Below are positions 9,635 to 16,528 of a stretch of DNA of 64,000 bases, piece by piece; position 1 is the stretch's first letter, and every line of letters starts with the position of its first letter. Origin of the DNA: Faecalispora anaeroviscerum (GTDB lineage Bacteria; Bacillota; Clostridia; Oscillospirales; Acutalibacteraceae); the NCBI RefSeq assembly GCF_947568225.1, contig NZ_CANOOQ010000001.1, forward strand, positions 186,001 through 250,000, read 5' to 3'. The position numbers and the translations under genes were made by a program. The notes beneath the pieces were generated by a model, which saw only the letters and a program-made list of their open reading frames with translations, was not told where the DNA came from and made no database searches.

Positions 9635-10192
9635 CTGAAAGAGAGGGAGTTTCTTTTGCCTTATATTGCAGTGTTTCTTTCCTTTGTCGCCGTAGCGGCA
9701 GGGGTTGCCGTCGATCAAACCCTGAAAATTCTGGTGCTGGAGCAGTTAAAGCCCTTGGGTCAGATTGAGCTGATCCCGGGTTTTTTCCACCTTACCTATG
9801 TGGAAAATCGCGGCGCGGCTTTTGGCATACTGGCGAATTACCAGTGGCTGTTTATTGCCGTTACAGCGATTGTCTGCGCGGTAATCGTGGCGGCGCTGAT
9901 TTTCTACCGGGGCCATACCGCGCTCACCCGTACGGCGCTCACGCTGATTTTGGCTGGCGGAATCGGCAATATGATCGACCGGCTGCGCTACCAGTATGTG
10001 GTGGATTATATTCACTTTCAGTTCTTCCCGCCGGTGTTTAATTTTGCAGACATCTGCGTCACGGTAGGCTGTGCGCTGCTGGTAATCTACCTGTTGATTT
10101 TTGCGGACGACAGGGGTCGCCCCAAGCAGCCGGGACGATATTCCCAATACGCGCACTATAATCGGGACAGAAATCACAGAATGGGTGGTTAA
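9617..10192 (+). CDS. lspA: Lipoprotein signal peptidase LspA
   Basis: LspA is the integral-membrane aspartyl peptidase that removes the signal peptide of diacylglyceryl-modified prolipoproteins. Family motifs are AVDQTLKI in the first helix, YVENRGAAFG in the middle, AGGIGNMIDRL and VVDYIHFQFFPPVFNFADICVT, where the two catalytic Asp residues fall in NMIDR and FNFAD. Four membrane helices are visible. The GTG start at 9617 has GGAGGAAGG upstream, but TTG 9656 (GAGGGAG six bases ahead) gives a 178-residue protein closer to the family length and avoids the hairpin at 9609-9634, so the start is uncertain. The C-terminus has an extra hydrophilic tail of about 30 residues. Confidence 0.93.
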   Translation: MIRPFFLKEREFLLPYIAVFLSFVAVAAGVAVDQTLKILVLEQLKPLGQIELIPGFFHLTYVENRGAAFGILANYQWLFIAVTAIVCAVIVAALIFYRGHTALTRTALTLILAGGIGNMIDRLRYQYVVDYIHFQFFPPVFNFADICVTVGCALLVIYLLIFADDRGRPKQPGRYSQYAHYNRDRNHRMGG

Positions 10193-10193
10193 G

Positions 10194-11120
10194 GTGCAGA
10201 AAAAGCTGCTGGTAATCGGGGCGGAGCATCAGGGTGCCCGGGCGGATTTGGCAGTGAGCGAGCTGCTGGAGGGCCAGACGCGCTCCAGCGTGCAAAAGCT
10301 GATGCTTGTGGGCGCGGTGCTTCATGGCGGGCGCCCTCTTTTGAAAAATGACCGGGTGGAAGAAGGCCAGACGATCGAGGTGCTGCTGCCGGACCCGGTT
10401 CCGCTGGAACAGGCCGAACCCGAGAACATCCCGCTCGAAATTGTATATGAGGATGACGACCTGCTGGTGGTCAATAAGCCGAAGGGCATGGTGGTTCACC
10501 CTGCGCCGGGCAACCGCGACAAAACGCTCGTCAACGCGCTGCTGTACCACTGCGGTGATTCTTTGTCCGGCATCAACGGAGTGATTCGCCCCGGCATTGT
10601 GCACCGCATTGATAAGGATACCAGCGGCCTCTTAATTGTTGCTAAAAATGACTTTGCCCACCAAAACCTTGCCGCGCAGATTAAGGAGCATTCCTTTACC
10701 CGCGAATACGAGGCTGTGGTATACGGTCACTTCCGCGAGCAAAGTGGGACGGTGGATGCCCCCATCGGCCGCCACCCAAACGATCGAAAAAGAATGACGG
10801 TCACGGAGAAAAACAGCCGCCGTGCGGTCACGCAATATCAGGTGCTGGAGGAACTGCCGGGCTTTAGCTATGTTCGTCTGCGGCTTGAAACAGGCCGCAC
10901 CCATCAAATTCGGGTGCATATGGCGTACCTCGGCCACCCCGTTGCGGGTGACCCGGTATACGGGCCGAAAAAAGTGATCGCCTCCCTGGGAGGCCAGTGC
11001 CTGCACGCGAGAGTGATCGGCTTTTGCCACCCGCGCGATGGCCGCTATATCGAGCTGACTAGCCCGCTGCCGCCGTATTTTACCGGTTTTCTGGAACGTC
11101 TGCGCAACCAATCCTACTAA
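10194..11120 (+). CDS. RluD-type 23S rRNA pseudouridine synthase
   Basis: This is a pseudouridine synthase of the RluA/RluD family. The N-terminal S4 domain includes GQTRSSVQKLMLVGAVL, and the catalytic motif is GIVHRIDKDTSGLLIVAK, where the Asp attacks the uridine, followed by YEAVVYG and GRTHQIRVHMAYLGHPVAGDPVYG. An open frame extends upstream to 10101, but it overlaps lspA deeply. GTG 10194, preceded by GGGTGG and one base after the lspA stop, gives 308 residues, the usual family length. The lspA-rluD pairing is common in Firmicutes. The target site (RluD-like helix 69 or another uridine) cannot be told from sequence alone. Confidence 0.94.
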   Translation: MQKKLLVIGAEHQGARADLAVSELLEGQTRSSVQKLMLVGAVLHGGRPLLKNDRVEEGQTIEVLLPDPVPLEQAEPENIPLEIVYEDDDLLVVNKPKGMVVHPAPGNRDKTLVNALLYHCGDSLSGINGVIRPGIVHRIDKDTSGLLIVAKNDFAHQNLAAQIKEHSFTREYEAVVYGHFREQSGTVDAPIGRHPNDRKRMTVTEKNSRRAVTQYQVLEELPGFSYVRLRLETGRTHQIRVHMAYLGHPVAGDPVYGPKKVIASLGGQCLHARVIGFCHPRDGRYIELTSPLPPYFTGFLERLRNQSY

Positions 11121-11219
11121 TCTCACATAAGAACATTCAATGGTAGCTGCTATTTCTCGCCTGTCGAAGACGGAGGAGAAACGAATAGTTTTCCATTTGC
11201 GGTATAAGGAGGATTCCCG

Positions 11220-12023
11220 TTGAAGCTTCAGGATATATTCTTGGTGTCTGATCTGGATGGTACCCTAATCGGTGAAAACCATACAATACCGCAGCGCAAT
11301 ATTGAGGCGATCCAGCGGTTGCAGGAGCAGGGCGGCCACTTTGCCGTAGCCACCGGGCGCTCTGTGGATTCAGGCTCGCGCTATTACCGCCAAGTGCAGC
11401 CCAAGGGGCTTTGCGTAATGCTGAACGGTTCGATCTTATATGATTATGAGAGGGACGAGATCGCGAAGGCGTTCTTTCTGCCACCCAGAGCAAAGGAATA
11501 TGCCCGCCAATTAGCAGAGCATTTTCCCGAGATGGGCTATGAGGTGTTTACACAGCGCGAGTTTTTTGTACTGCGCGCCAATCCATATATTAAGGCGCAT
11601 CTGGGGCATGAAAGCCTGCCTTGCGCTCAGGTGGACGAAAGCATAATTACCGATGGCTGGTGCAAGGTGCTGTTTGCTGCCGACCCCGCAACAAAGCTGC
11701 GTATGCACGCTTTTACCGAGTCCTTTGCGCATCCCGGAGTCCGCTTTGTACAGAGCGACGCTTGCTTTTTGGAAATGCTGCCCGAAGGAGTCGATAAAGG
11801 CAGCGGCCTTATAGAAATTCTGCGCCAGACCGGTATGACGCGAGAAAATCTGGTGGCGATTGGCGACTACTATAACGACGTAGAGATGCTGCGTGCCGCA
11901 GGCTTTGCGGCGGTACCCTCCAATGCGCCGGCGGATATTCAGCAGATGGCGGATCTGGTGGTGGGCGACTGCCGCGATGGCGCGGTGGCTGACCTGATTG
12001 AATATCTGGAGCGCGCGGAGTAA
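11220..12023 (+). CDS. Cof-type HAD-superfamily phosphatase
   Basis: The protein belongs to the Cof/YidA subgroup of haloacid dehalogenase-like hydrolases, which dephosphorylate small metabolites such as sugar phosphates or flavin nucleotides. Motif I is SDLDGTLI (nucleophile Asp near residue 11), motif II is AVATGRSV, the Lys-containing motif III is GVDKGSGL, and motif IV is GDYYNDVEML, which binds Mg2+. A substrate-capping domain (type C2) lies between about residues 85 and 185. It starts at TTG 11220 after AAGGAGG. The substrate cannot be predicted. It is preceded by a 99-base gap, so it may have its own promoter. Confidence 0.92.
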   Translation: MKLQDIFLVSDLDGTLIGENHTIPQRNIEAIQRLQEQGGHFAVATGRSVDSGSRYYRQVQPKGLCVMLNGSILYDYERDEIAKAFFLPPRAKEYARQLAEHFPEMGYEVFTQREFFVLRANPYIKAHLGHESLPCAQVDESIITDGWCKVLFAADPATKLRMHAFTESFAHPGVRFVQSDACFLEMLPEGVDKGSGLIEILRQTGMTRENLVAIGDYYNDVEMLRAAGFAAVPSNAPADIQQMADLVVGDCRDGAVADLIEYLERAE

Positions 12024-12040
12024 GGAATGGCGGTGGGAGA

Positions 12041-12469
12041 ATGAATGAGGACGCCCGTCAGGTTCGCTGGCTGCTGGCCACGGCGGCGGTTCTTTGTGCT
12101 TTGATGATTGGGTATAACGTGCTGTTTGTGCCACAGGTGACGTTGACTACAGTGGTGAAAACGGACGCTGTATCTTCCGTGGTTCAGTCGAAAATACCCC
12201 TTTCCTCCACGCAAGACGACGCTTCTCAGCCCGAGGCCTACGAACCGGAGCCGGTGGAGCGAACTGCGCTGGTCAATCTGAACACCGCAGGCGCTGAAGA
12301 GCTGGAAACGCTCCCTGGGATTGGCCCGGTGACAGCGCAGAAGATTATCGCATACCGTGAGTCCGTCGGAAAGTTTCGGAATACGGAGGAACTGATGCAG
12401 GTGGACGGGATTGGAGAAAAGACGTTCCAAAAGCTTCAGGATCTGGTGACGGTAGAATCGTCAAAGTAA
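12041..12469 (+). CDS. ComEA-like helix-hairpin-helix membrane protein
   Basis: The 142-residue protein has one N-terminal transmembrane helix (about residues 9-29), an extracytoplasmic linker and a C-terminal double helix-hairpin-helix domain: VNLNTAGAEELETLPGIGPVTAQKII followed by LMQVDGIGEKTFQKL. This is the architecture of ComEA, the DNA receptor of the transformation machinery. It lacks the SLBB domain of full-length Bacillus ComEA, and no comEB, comEC or pilus genes are next to it, so a role in DNA uptake is plausible but unproven. The start ATG follows GTGGGAGA closely, 17 bases after the HAD gene stop. Confidence 0.85.
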   Translation: MNEDARQVRWLLATAAVLCALMIGYNVLFVPQVTLTTVVKTDAVSSVVQSKIPLSSTQDDASQPEAYEPEPVERTALVNLNTAGAEELETLPGIGPVTAQKIIAYRESVGKFRNTEELMQVDGIGEKTFQKLQDLVTVESSK

Positions 12470-12470
12470 G

Positions 12471-12493
12471 AACCTCCACCGGGGGTTTCTTCC
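12471..12493 (+). terminator. Weak intrinsic terminator after the ComEA-like gene
   Basis: AACCTCC and GGGGGTT form a 7-bp stem with one T-G wobble and a 3-base loop, followed by a mixed TTTCTTCCT tract. The gene stop codon lies directly before it. It is weak but well placed. Confidence 0.45.
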
Positions 12494-12600
12494 TCGAGCT
12501 GGTTTTGGAAAGAGAGTGCATATGGAGCGCGTTCCGATCAAGAACACGCTCCGTTTTGTTGCCGTCTGCATCGCCACTGCATGAATTCCGCAGGAATCAC

Positions 12601-12629
12601 TTGCAAAATACAACAAATGTAGGTAAAAT
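12601..12629 (+). promoter_or_regulatory. SigA-type promoter for the small membrane protein gene
   Basis: TTGCAA (12601-12606), a 17-base spacer and TAAAAT (12624-12629) match the vegetative consensus. The start codon at 12658 lies about 29 bases further on. Confidence 0.6.
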
Positions 12630-12657
12630 AAGGGAAACAAGCAGAGGGGGAAATTTT

Positions 12658-13131
12658 ATGACAGTCAATCCCTTGCAGGATATTATGAATTACTACCTTT
12701 GGAGCTTCAGTGCGTATTTATTTGCGATGGCGATCATTTTTCTGAATGCGGCCCGCAGCGTGTATTTCTTTTTAAGGAGCAAAAGCCGGCCGCTATACCC
12801 GAAACGTGGCAGAATGGATCTTCTCATTAGTATGCTGTGCGGTATCTCTCTGGTGCTGGGTCTGATGTTTCAAGGTGTTTTAGCGGATAATGGCGCCCCC
12901 GATATTTATCATTGGTCAAGCTATCTCTGGATGATCTGCCTGGTCTCTCTAGCACTGTTTATCGTTCAGGCGGTATTTCACGTTAAAACACCTTCCATTC
13001 GCCCCAAGCTGGAGCCTACCGGGGAAATACCGGTACAGCAGCCCGTGCCGCAGGAACCGTTGCCGCCGGAGGCTGCAGTGGAGCAGCCGGTAGACAACTG
13101 GGACGATACCACGCCGAAGGATAGCGAATGA
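12658..13131 (+). CDS. Three-helix membrane protein of unknown function
   Basis: I do not recognise this family. The reading frame extends upstream to 12505, but the promoter at 12601-12629 and the ribosome site AGAGGGGG before ATG 12658 set the start there, giving 157 residues. Three hydrophobic segments are visible (about residues 15-35, 60-80 and 95-115), separated by basic loops. The last 45 residues are rich in Pro, Glu and Gln (VQQPVPQEPLPPEAAVEQPV) and are probably disordered. A bidirectional terminator at 13231 ends the transcript. Nothing in the neighbourhood suggests its role. Confidence 0.8.
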   Translation: MTVNPLQDIMNYYLWSFSAYLFAMAIIFLNAARSVYFFLRSKSRPLYPKRGRMDLLISMLCGISLVLGLMFQGVLADNGAPDIYHWSSYLWMICLVSLALFIVQAVFHVKTPSIRPKLEPTGEIPVQQPVPQEPLPPEAAVEQPVDNWDDTTPKDSE

Positions 13132-13230
13132 GGGCAAACCTTCCGGTGGAGTCATAACAAGCGCATGAAGTAAAGCAAATGATGATTACGAAATAGAGTG
13201 AAAAATCGAATCAGCAGTTTGCTTCATGCA

Positions 13231-13272
13231 AAAAGCCACCCTTGCCGGAACAGCCGACGAGGGTGGCTTTTT
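13231..13272. terminator. Bidirectional intrinsic terminator
   Basis: AAAAGCCACCCT and AGGGTGGCTTTTT form a perfect stem with a 17-base loop. T tracts are present on both strands, serving the membrane protein gene on plus and the small minus-strand gene that ends at 13271. Confidence 0.85.
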
Positions 13273-13507
13273 ATTGATTCATCGTTTTAATCTTCTCGGT
13301 AAGCCAGTTGATCATTGCCGTTCGTCCGTCTTCGCTCAGCTCAAATTCAGACTGCTCCTCGATCTCTGATTTTTCAAAGCAATACGGGCCATACCACACA
13401 TAGGTCATCAGCGTATCTCCCGCAGGCTCGATTTTGTACCGCGCGTTGCCTGCGCTGCCCTTGTATACCCCGCCGTTTTGATAATATAACAGCCCTGGTA
13501 AATCCAT
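13271..13507 (-). CDS. Small conserved-looking hypothetical protein
   Basis: A 78-residue cytoplasmic protein with no signal peptide or membrane helix. On the minus strand, ATG 13505-13507 is preceded by GAGGTGAT at the right distance, and the gene ends exactly at a terminator, so it is very likely real. The sequence is rich in aromatic residues (YYQNGGVYKG, YVWYGPYCFEKSE) and ends in a basic helix (MINWLTEKIKTM). The one Cys is not part of a motif. I do not recognise the family, and the convergent arrangement with the membrane protein gene gives no hint of function. Confidence 0.75.
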   Translation of the reverse strand: MDLPGLLYYQNGGVYKGSAGNARYKIEPAGDTLMTYVWYGPYCFEKSEIEEQSEFELSEDGRTAMINWLTEKIKTMNQ

Positions 13508-13674
13508 TTTATCACCTCACACGGGGACAATTATACACCGTTCCGGGCAGACTGTAAAATAGTTCCGCTCTCGTTTTTTTAGCCTGTCCGTTTTTAGGGA
13601 AAAACGCATTGGGTCAGCAGCATTGTGGTATTGGGGTTACTGATCGCACCTTTGTATGCATATTTCAAAATTTA

Positions 13675-13683
13675 TGGTATAAT
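13675..13683 (+). promoter_or_regulatory. Extended -10 promoter for the DUF4491-like gene
   Basis: TG-G-TATAAT is a perfect extended -10 element. No good -35 is present (TTGTAT 20 bases upstream is the best). It lies about 110 bases before the start at 13797. The rest of the 13.5-13.8 kb gap shows nothing else. Confidence 0.5.
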
Positions 13684-13796
13684 TCACCTATCTGTTTTAC
13701 GGAAGATAGAATGACCGGTCAAGGCCTGAAATCTGTTCGGGCCGAACGCGGATGCTCGAATGTCAGTCTGCCTTACTGATAGAAAGGATGGTTATC

Positions 13797-14081
13797 ATGC
13801 AAGGGATTTTAGTCGGCTTTTGCTCCTTCCTTTTGATCGGGATTTTTCACCCGATTGTCAGAATGACGGAGTACCATTTTACCAAACGTATTTTCCCGGC
13901 GTTCCTTCTGGCGGGAGTCCTTTGTCTTGTGGGTGCATATTTTGTGGGAAGCCATTTTGTTTCATCCATTTTGGGTGTGGCGGGCTTTTGCTGCTTTTGG
14001 AGTGTCAAAGAGCTTTTTGAACAGGAAAAAAGAGTGGAAAAAGGCTGGGCTCCGCGTAATCCCAAGCGGAATAAAAAGTAA
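13797..14081 (+). CDS. DUF4491-like small membrane protein
   Basis: The 94-residue protein begins MQGILVGFCSFLLIGIFHPIV and has three hydrophobic segments, with a conserved-looking G-x-x-T/S-F-L-I-I-G-x-x-HPIV start that resembles the DUF4491 family of small bacterial membrane proteins. The C-terminus is basic (GWAPRNPKRNKK) and cytoplasmic. A longer frame from 13752 exists, but ATG 13797 after GAAAGGATGG fits both the ribosome site and the family start. The function of this family is unknown. It is a single gene upstream of the two-component system and probably not part of it. Confidence 0.75.
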   Translation: MQGILVGFCSFLLIGIFHPIVRMTEYHFTKRIFPAFLLAGVLCLVGAYFVGSHFVSSILGVAGFCCFWSVKELFEQEKRVEKGWAPRNPKRNKK

Positions 14082-14160
14082 CGGTGGCTTTTTGGAACAC
14101 CGTATCCTCCCTGGCTCGTCTGGATTTTTCTTAGAAGGATAGGCTGCCATTGGAGAGCCT

Positions 14161-14222
14161 TTCTCATCATATATTCATGATTCTGCTATATTTTTCTCAT
14201 AAGTTCACGATAGGATAAAATT
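14161..14222 (+). promoter_or_regulatory. Promoter/operator region of the two-component genes, direct repeats
   Basis: Two copies of a TTCTCAT...TTCAyGAT element lie at 14161-14182 and 14194-14212, 33 bases apart, and the second runs into TAGGATAAAA. OmpR-family regulators usually bind such tandem repeats. A similar element precedes the exporter operon at 16430, so this looks like the operator of the response regulator encoded just downstream. Confidence 0.55.
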
Positions 14223-14253
14223 GGAATTATTATGAGATAGGACGGGGAAGAGT

Positions 14254-14931
14254 ATGTCAAAGCAAAGGGTTTTGATTATTGAGGATGACCCAAATATTGT
14301 CCGATTTCTGGAGCTTGAACTTCGGCATGAAGGGTATCTGGTGGAAAAGGAATACGATGGGCTGTTTGGCCTGCGACGGGCAAAAAATGAATTGTTCGAT
14401 TTGATCTTGCTGGACATTATGATTCCGGCGATCAACGGACTGGAGGTTCTGCGGCAGCTGCGCCCGGAATGCCAGACGCCGGTGATCCTGTTGACCGCGC
14501 GGGATTCGGTGATGGACAAGGTACACGGGCTTGACGAAGGAGCGGCGGACTATGTGACAAAGCCCTTCGCAATTGAGGAACTGCTGGCCCGTATGCGGGC
14601 GGTGCTTCGACCGATGGCCTTACAGAAAAGCGAGGCAGTGGTTGAAACTGAAAGCCTGATCATCAACAAAAATAGTCGCGAGGTATTTTGTTGCGGCGAG
14701 CCTGTTTCCCTCACCCGGCGGGAATTTGATTTACTGGCTTACCTGGTGGAACACCGAAATATGGTGTGTTCGCGCGATTTGCTGATGGAGCAGGTGTGGG
14801 GATACGATTTTCGGGGTCAGACCAATTTGGTGGATGTTTATATCCGATATCTGCGCACCAAAATTGATTATCGCTTCCATAAGGAGTTTATCCATACGAT
14901 TCGTGGGGTGGGGTATATTATACGGCTATGA
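14254..14931 (+). CDS. OmpR-family response regulator
   Basis: DNA-binding response regulator. The receiver domain (residues 1-115) has the acidic pair in IIEDDPN, the phosphoacceptor Asp in LILLDIMIP (about residue 52), Thr in LLTARDS and Lys in YVTKPF. The C-terminal winged-helix (about 130-225) contains LTRREFDLLAYLVEHRNMVCSRDLLMEQVWGY and ends VRGVGYIIRL-type. It overlaps the kinase gene by four bases (ATGA), so the two proteins are made together. The shared upstream element suggests that it controls its own genes and the exporter that follows. The signal is unknown, but cell-envelope stress or antimicrobial peptides are usual for such exporter-linked systems. Confidence 0.95.
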   Translation: MSKQRVLIIEDDPNIVRFLELELRHEGYLVEKEYDGLFGLRRAKNELFDLILLDIMIPAINGLEVLRQLRPECQTPVILLTARDSVMDKVHGLDEGAADYVTKPFAIEELLARMRAVLRPMALQKSEAVVETESLIINKNSREVFCCGEPVSLTRREFDLLAYLVEHRNMVCSRDLLMEQVWGYDFRGQTNLVDVYIRYLRTKIDYRFHKEFIHTIRGVGYIIRL

Positions 14932-16322
14932 AAAAAGACGATTTGCCTTTTAATAAGCGGAAGATTGCTTTCCGAGGTGTAAAGAAATCGGTCTGCTCTT
15001 GTTTATCTTTACTGAAAAAATGGAAAGAGTCTATCGTTTTTAAAACGGCGATGGTCTATATTATCATATTCGGAATTGTTCTGGTCATTGCTGCCTCTGT
15101 TATGAGTGCTGCCTTTGTATCGTATTCCGCGCATTCTGAAGAGCTGGAGCGGACAATGTCCTTTGTGGTCAGCAGGCTGGAGGTTCCTCAGGATAAGCAG
15201 TTTGACTTTGAAGAGTTTGCACAGTTCAGCAAGACCATGATTGAAATTTCAGACGTTCGCACACGCGAAGTGGTACGCTTCGGCGAAGAAATTCAGAATG
15301 TACGCGAAAAAATGCAGACGGTGCGGCGGGTGGACCGCCCGGACCGTCACTTGATGATTAAGGTGGTAAGCACGGAATATGTCAACACGCCGTTTGAGGG
15401 CGGAGTAGGCGTTGCGTATGCGTTTGCCCTAGCCGGCCTGCTGATTGCGGCGGTTCTGCTTGGCTCTCTCAGCACGAAGAAGCTGCTTCATCCCGTATAT
15501 GTAATGACCCAAACCGCTCGCTCCATTACCGCGAACGATCTGAGTGTGCGAATCGACGGTGGAAACTCGAACGATGAGCTTGATGAGCTGGCCAGAACTT
15601 TCAACGAGATGCTTGATCGTCTGGAAGAGGCCTACCGCAAACAAAACCGCTTTGTTTCAGATGCTTCGCATGAGCTGCGCACGCCTCTTTCCGTTATTTC
15701 CGGCTATGCGAATCTGCTGCGCCGCTGGGGCAGCGAGGACCCCGCCATACTCGAAGAATCCGTAACGAAAATTATTGAAGAAACGGATAACATGCAGCAG
15801 CTCGTGGAGCGCCTGCTGTTTTTGGCCCGGGTGGATCAGCAGACGCAGCAAACGGCCCCCGAGCTGTTCGATGCCAGTGAGCTGATGAGCCAGATTGCAA
15901 AGGAAACCCGCCTGATTGACGACAGCCACACGCTATGCGAACAGATTGAGCCCGAAGTGCAGCTGATGGCCGACCGTGCGCTGATTTTGCAGGCGGTGCG
16001 TGCCATTGTGGAAAACAGCATGAAATATACGCCGCCGGGCGGTACAATCACATTGGCCTGCCGAGCCGAGGGTGCGCAGGTACACCTGTCCGTTGCAGAT
16101 ACGGGAATTGGTATTGAGGGAAAAGATATTCCCTATATTTTCGACCGCTTTTATAAGGCTGACGAAGCCCGTTCCCGCCAGGTGGGGGGGACCGGCCTGG
16201 GCCTCTCCATTGTCAAATGGATTGTAGAGCTCCATGGCGGAACGATTGAGGTCAGCAGCATCCCAGACAATGGAACAGAAATCCATATTCTGATCGGCCG
16301 GCAGCCCTGTCTTCCCTTTTGA
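14928..16322 (+). CDS. Sensor histidine kinase
   Basis: Membrane-bound histidine kinase partner of the preceding regulator. Two transmembrane helices (about residues 43-66 and 160-182) flank a small extracytoplasmic sensor of about 90 residues. Then come a HAMP domain, a dimerisation domain with SDASHELRTPLSVISGYANLL (phospho-His near residue 248), and an ATPase with NSMKYTPPGG (N box), ADTGIGI (G1) and GGTGLGLSIVKWIVELHGG (G2). The length is 464 residues. It starts with ATGA overlap to the regulator and is followed by an intrinsic terminator at 16373, so the regulator and kinase form one two-gene operon. Confidence 0.95.
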   Translation: MKKDDLPFNKRKIAFRGVKKSVCSCLSLLKKWKESIVFKTAMVYIIIFGIVLVIAASVMSAAFVSYSAHSEELERTMSFVVSRLEVPQDKQFDFEEFAQFSKTMIEISDVRTREVVRFGEEIQNVREKMQTVRRVDRPDRHLMIKVVSTEYVNTPFEGGVGVAYAFALAGLLIAAVLLGSLSTKKLLHPVYVMTQTARSITANDLSVRIDGGNSNDELDELARTFNEMLDRLEEAYRKQNRFVSDASHELRTPLSVISGYANLLRRWGSEDPAILEESVTKIIEETDNMQQLVERLLFLARVDQQTQQTAPELFDASELMSQIAKETRLIDDSHTLCEQIEPEVQLMADRALILQAVRAIVENSMKYTPPGGTITLACRAEGAQVHLSVADTGIGIEGKDIPYIFDRFYKADEARSRQVGGTGLGLSIVKWIVELHGGTIEVSSIPDNGTEIHILIGRQPCLPF

Positions 16323-16372
16323 AATCTCTGTGTACAGGCAGGAAGAAAAGCTAGAAAAATACAGCAATTTTG

Positions 16373-16400
16373 AGCCTCTCCAATTTTGGAGAGGCTTTTT
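16373..16400 (+). terminator. Intrinsic terminator after the kinase gene
   Basis: AGCCTCTCC and GGAGAGGCT form a perfect 9-bp stem with a 6-base loop followed by TTTTT. It separates the two-component operon from the exporter operon. Confidence 0.9.
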
Positions 16401-16429
16401 CATGTGATTCTAATTTGGAGGCTATTGTT

Positions 16430-16459
16430 TTCTCACATTCTTTCGGTAGGATAAATTTG
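16430..16459 (+). promoter_or_regulatory. Promoter/operator of the exporter operon, matches the regulator's own
   Basis: TTCTCA, then CG, then TAGGATAAA and TTG match 22 of 30 bases of 14194-14223 without gaps. The likely reading is a response-regulator box joined to a -10 region. The adaptor gene starts 70 bases further on. Confidence 0.55.
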
Positions 16460-16528
16460 CTTCATTTTCTGGGAAAGATTGCATTTTCTTTTTCAGCGCA
16501 TTTACTTTGATTATTTGGGAGGATTACC

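Noticed and set aside
9560..9640. T-box or other riboswitch before lspA
   Set aside because: No T-box sequence (AGGGTGGNACCGCG) or specifier structure; only the simple hairpin is supported.
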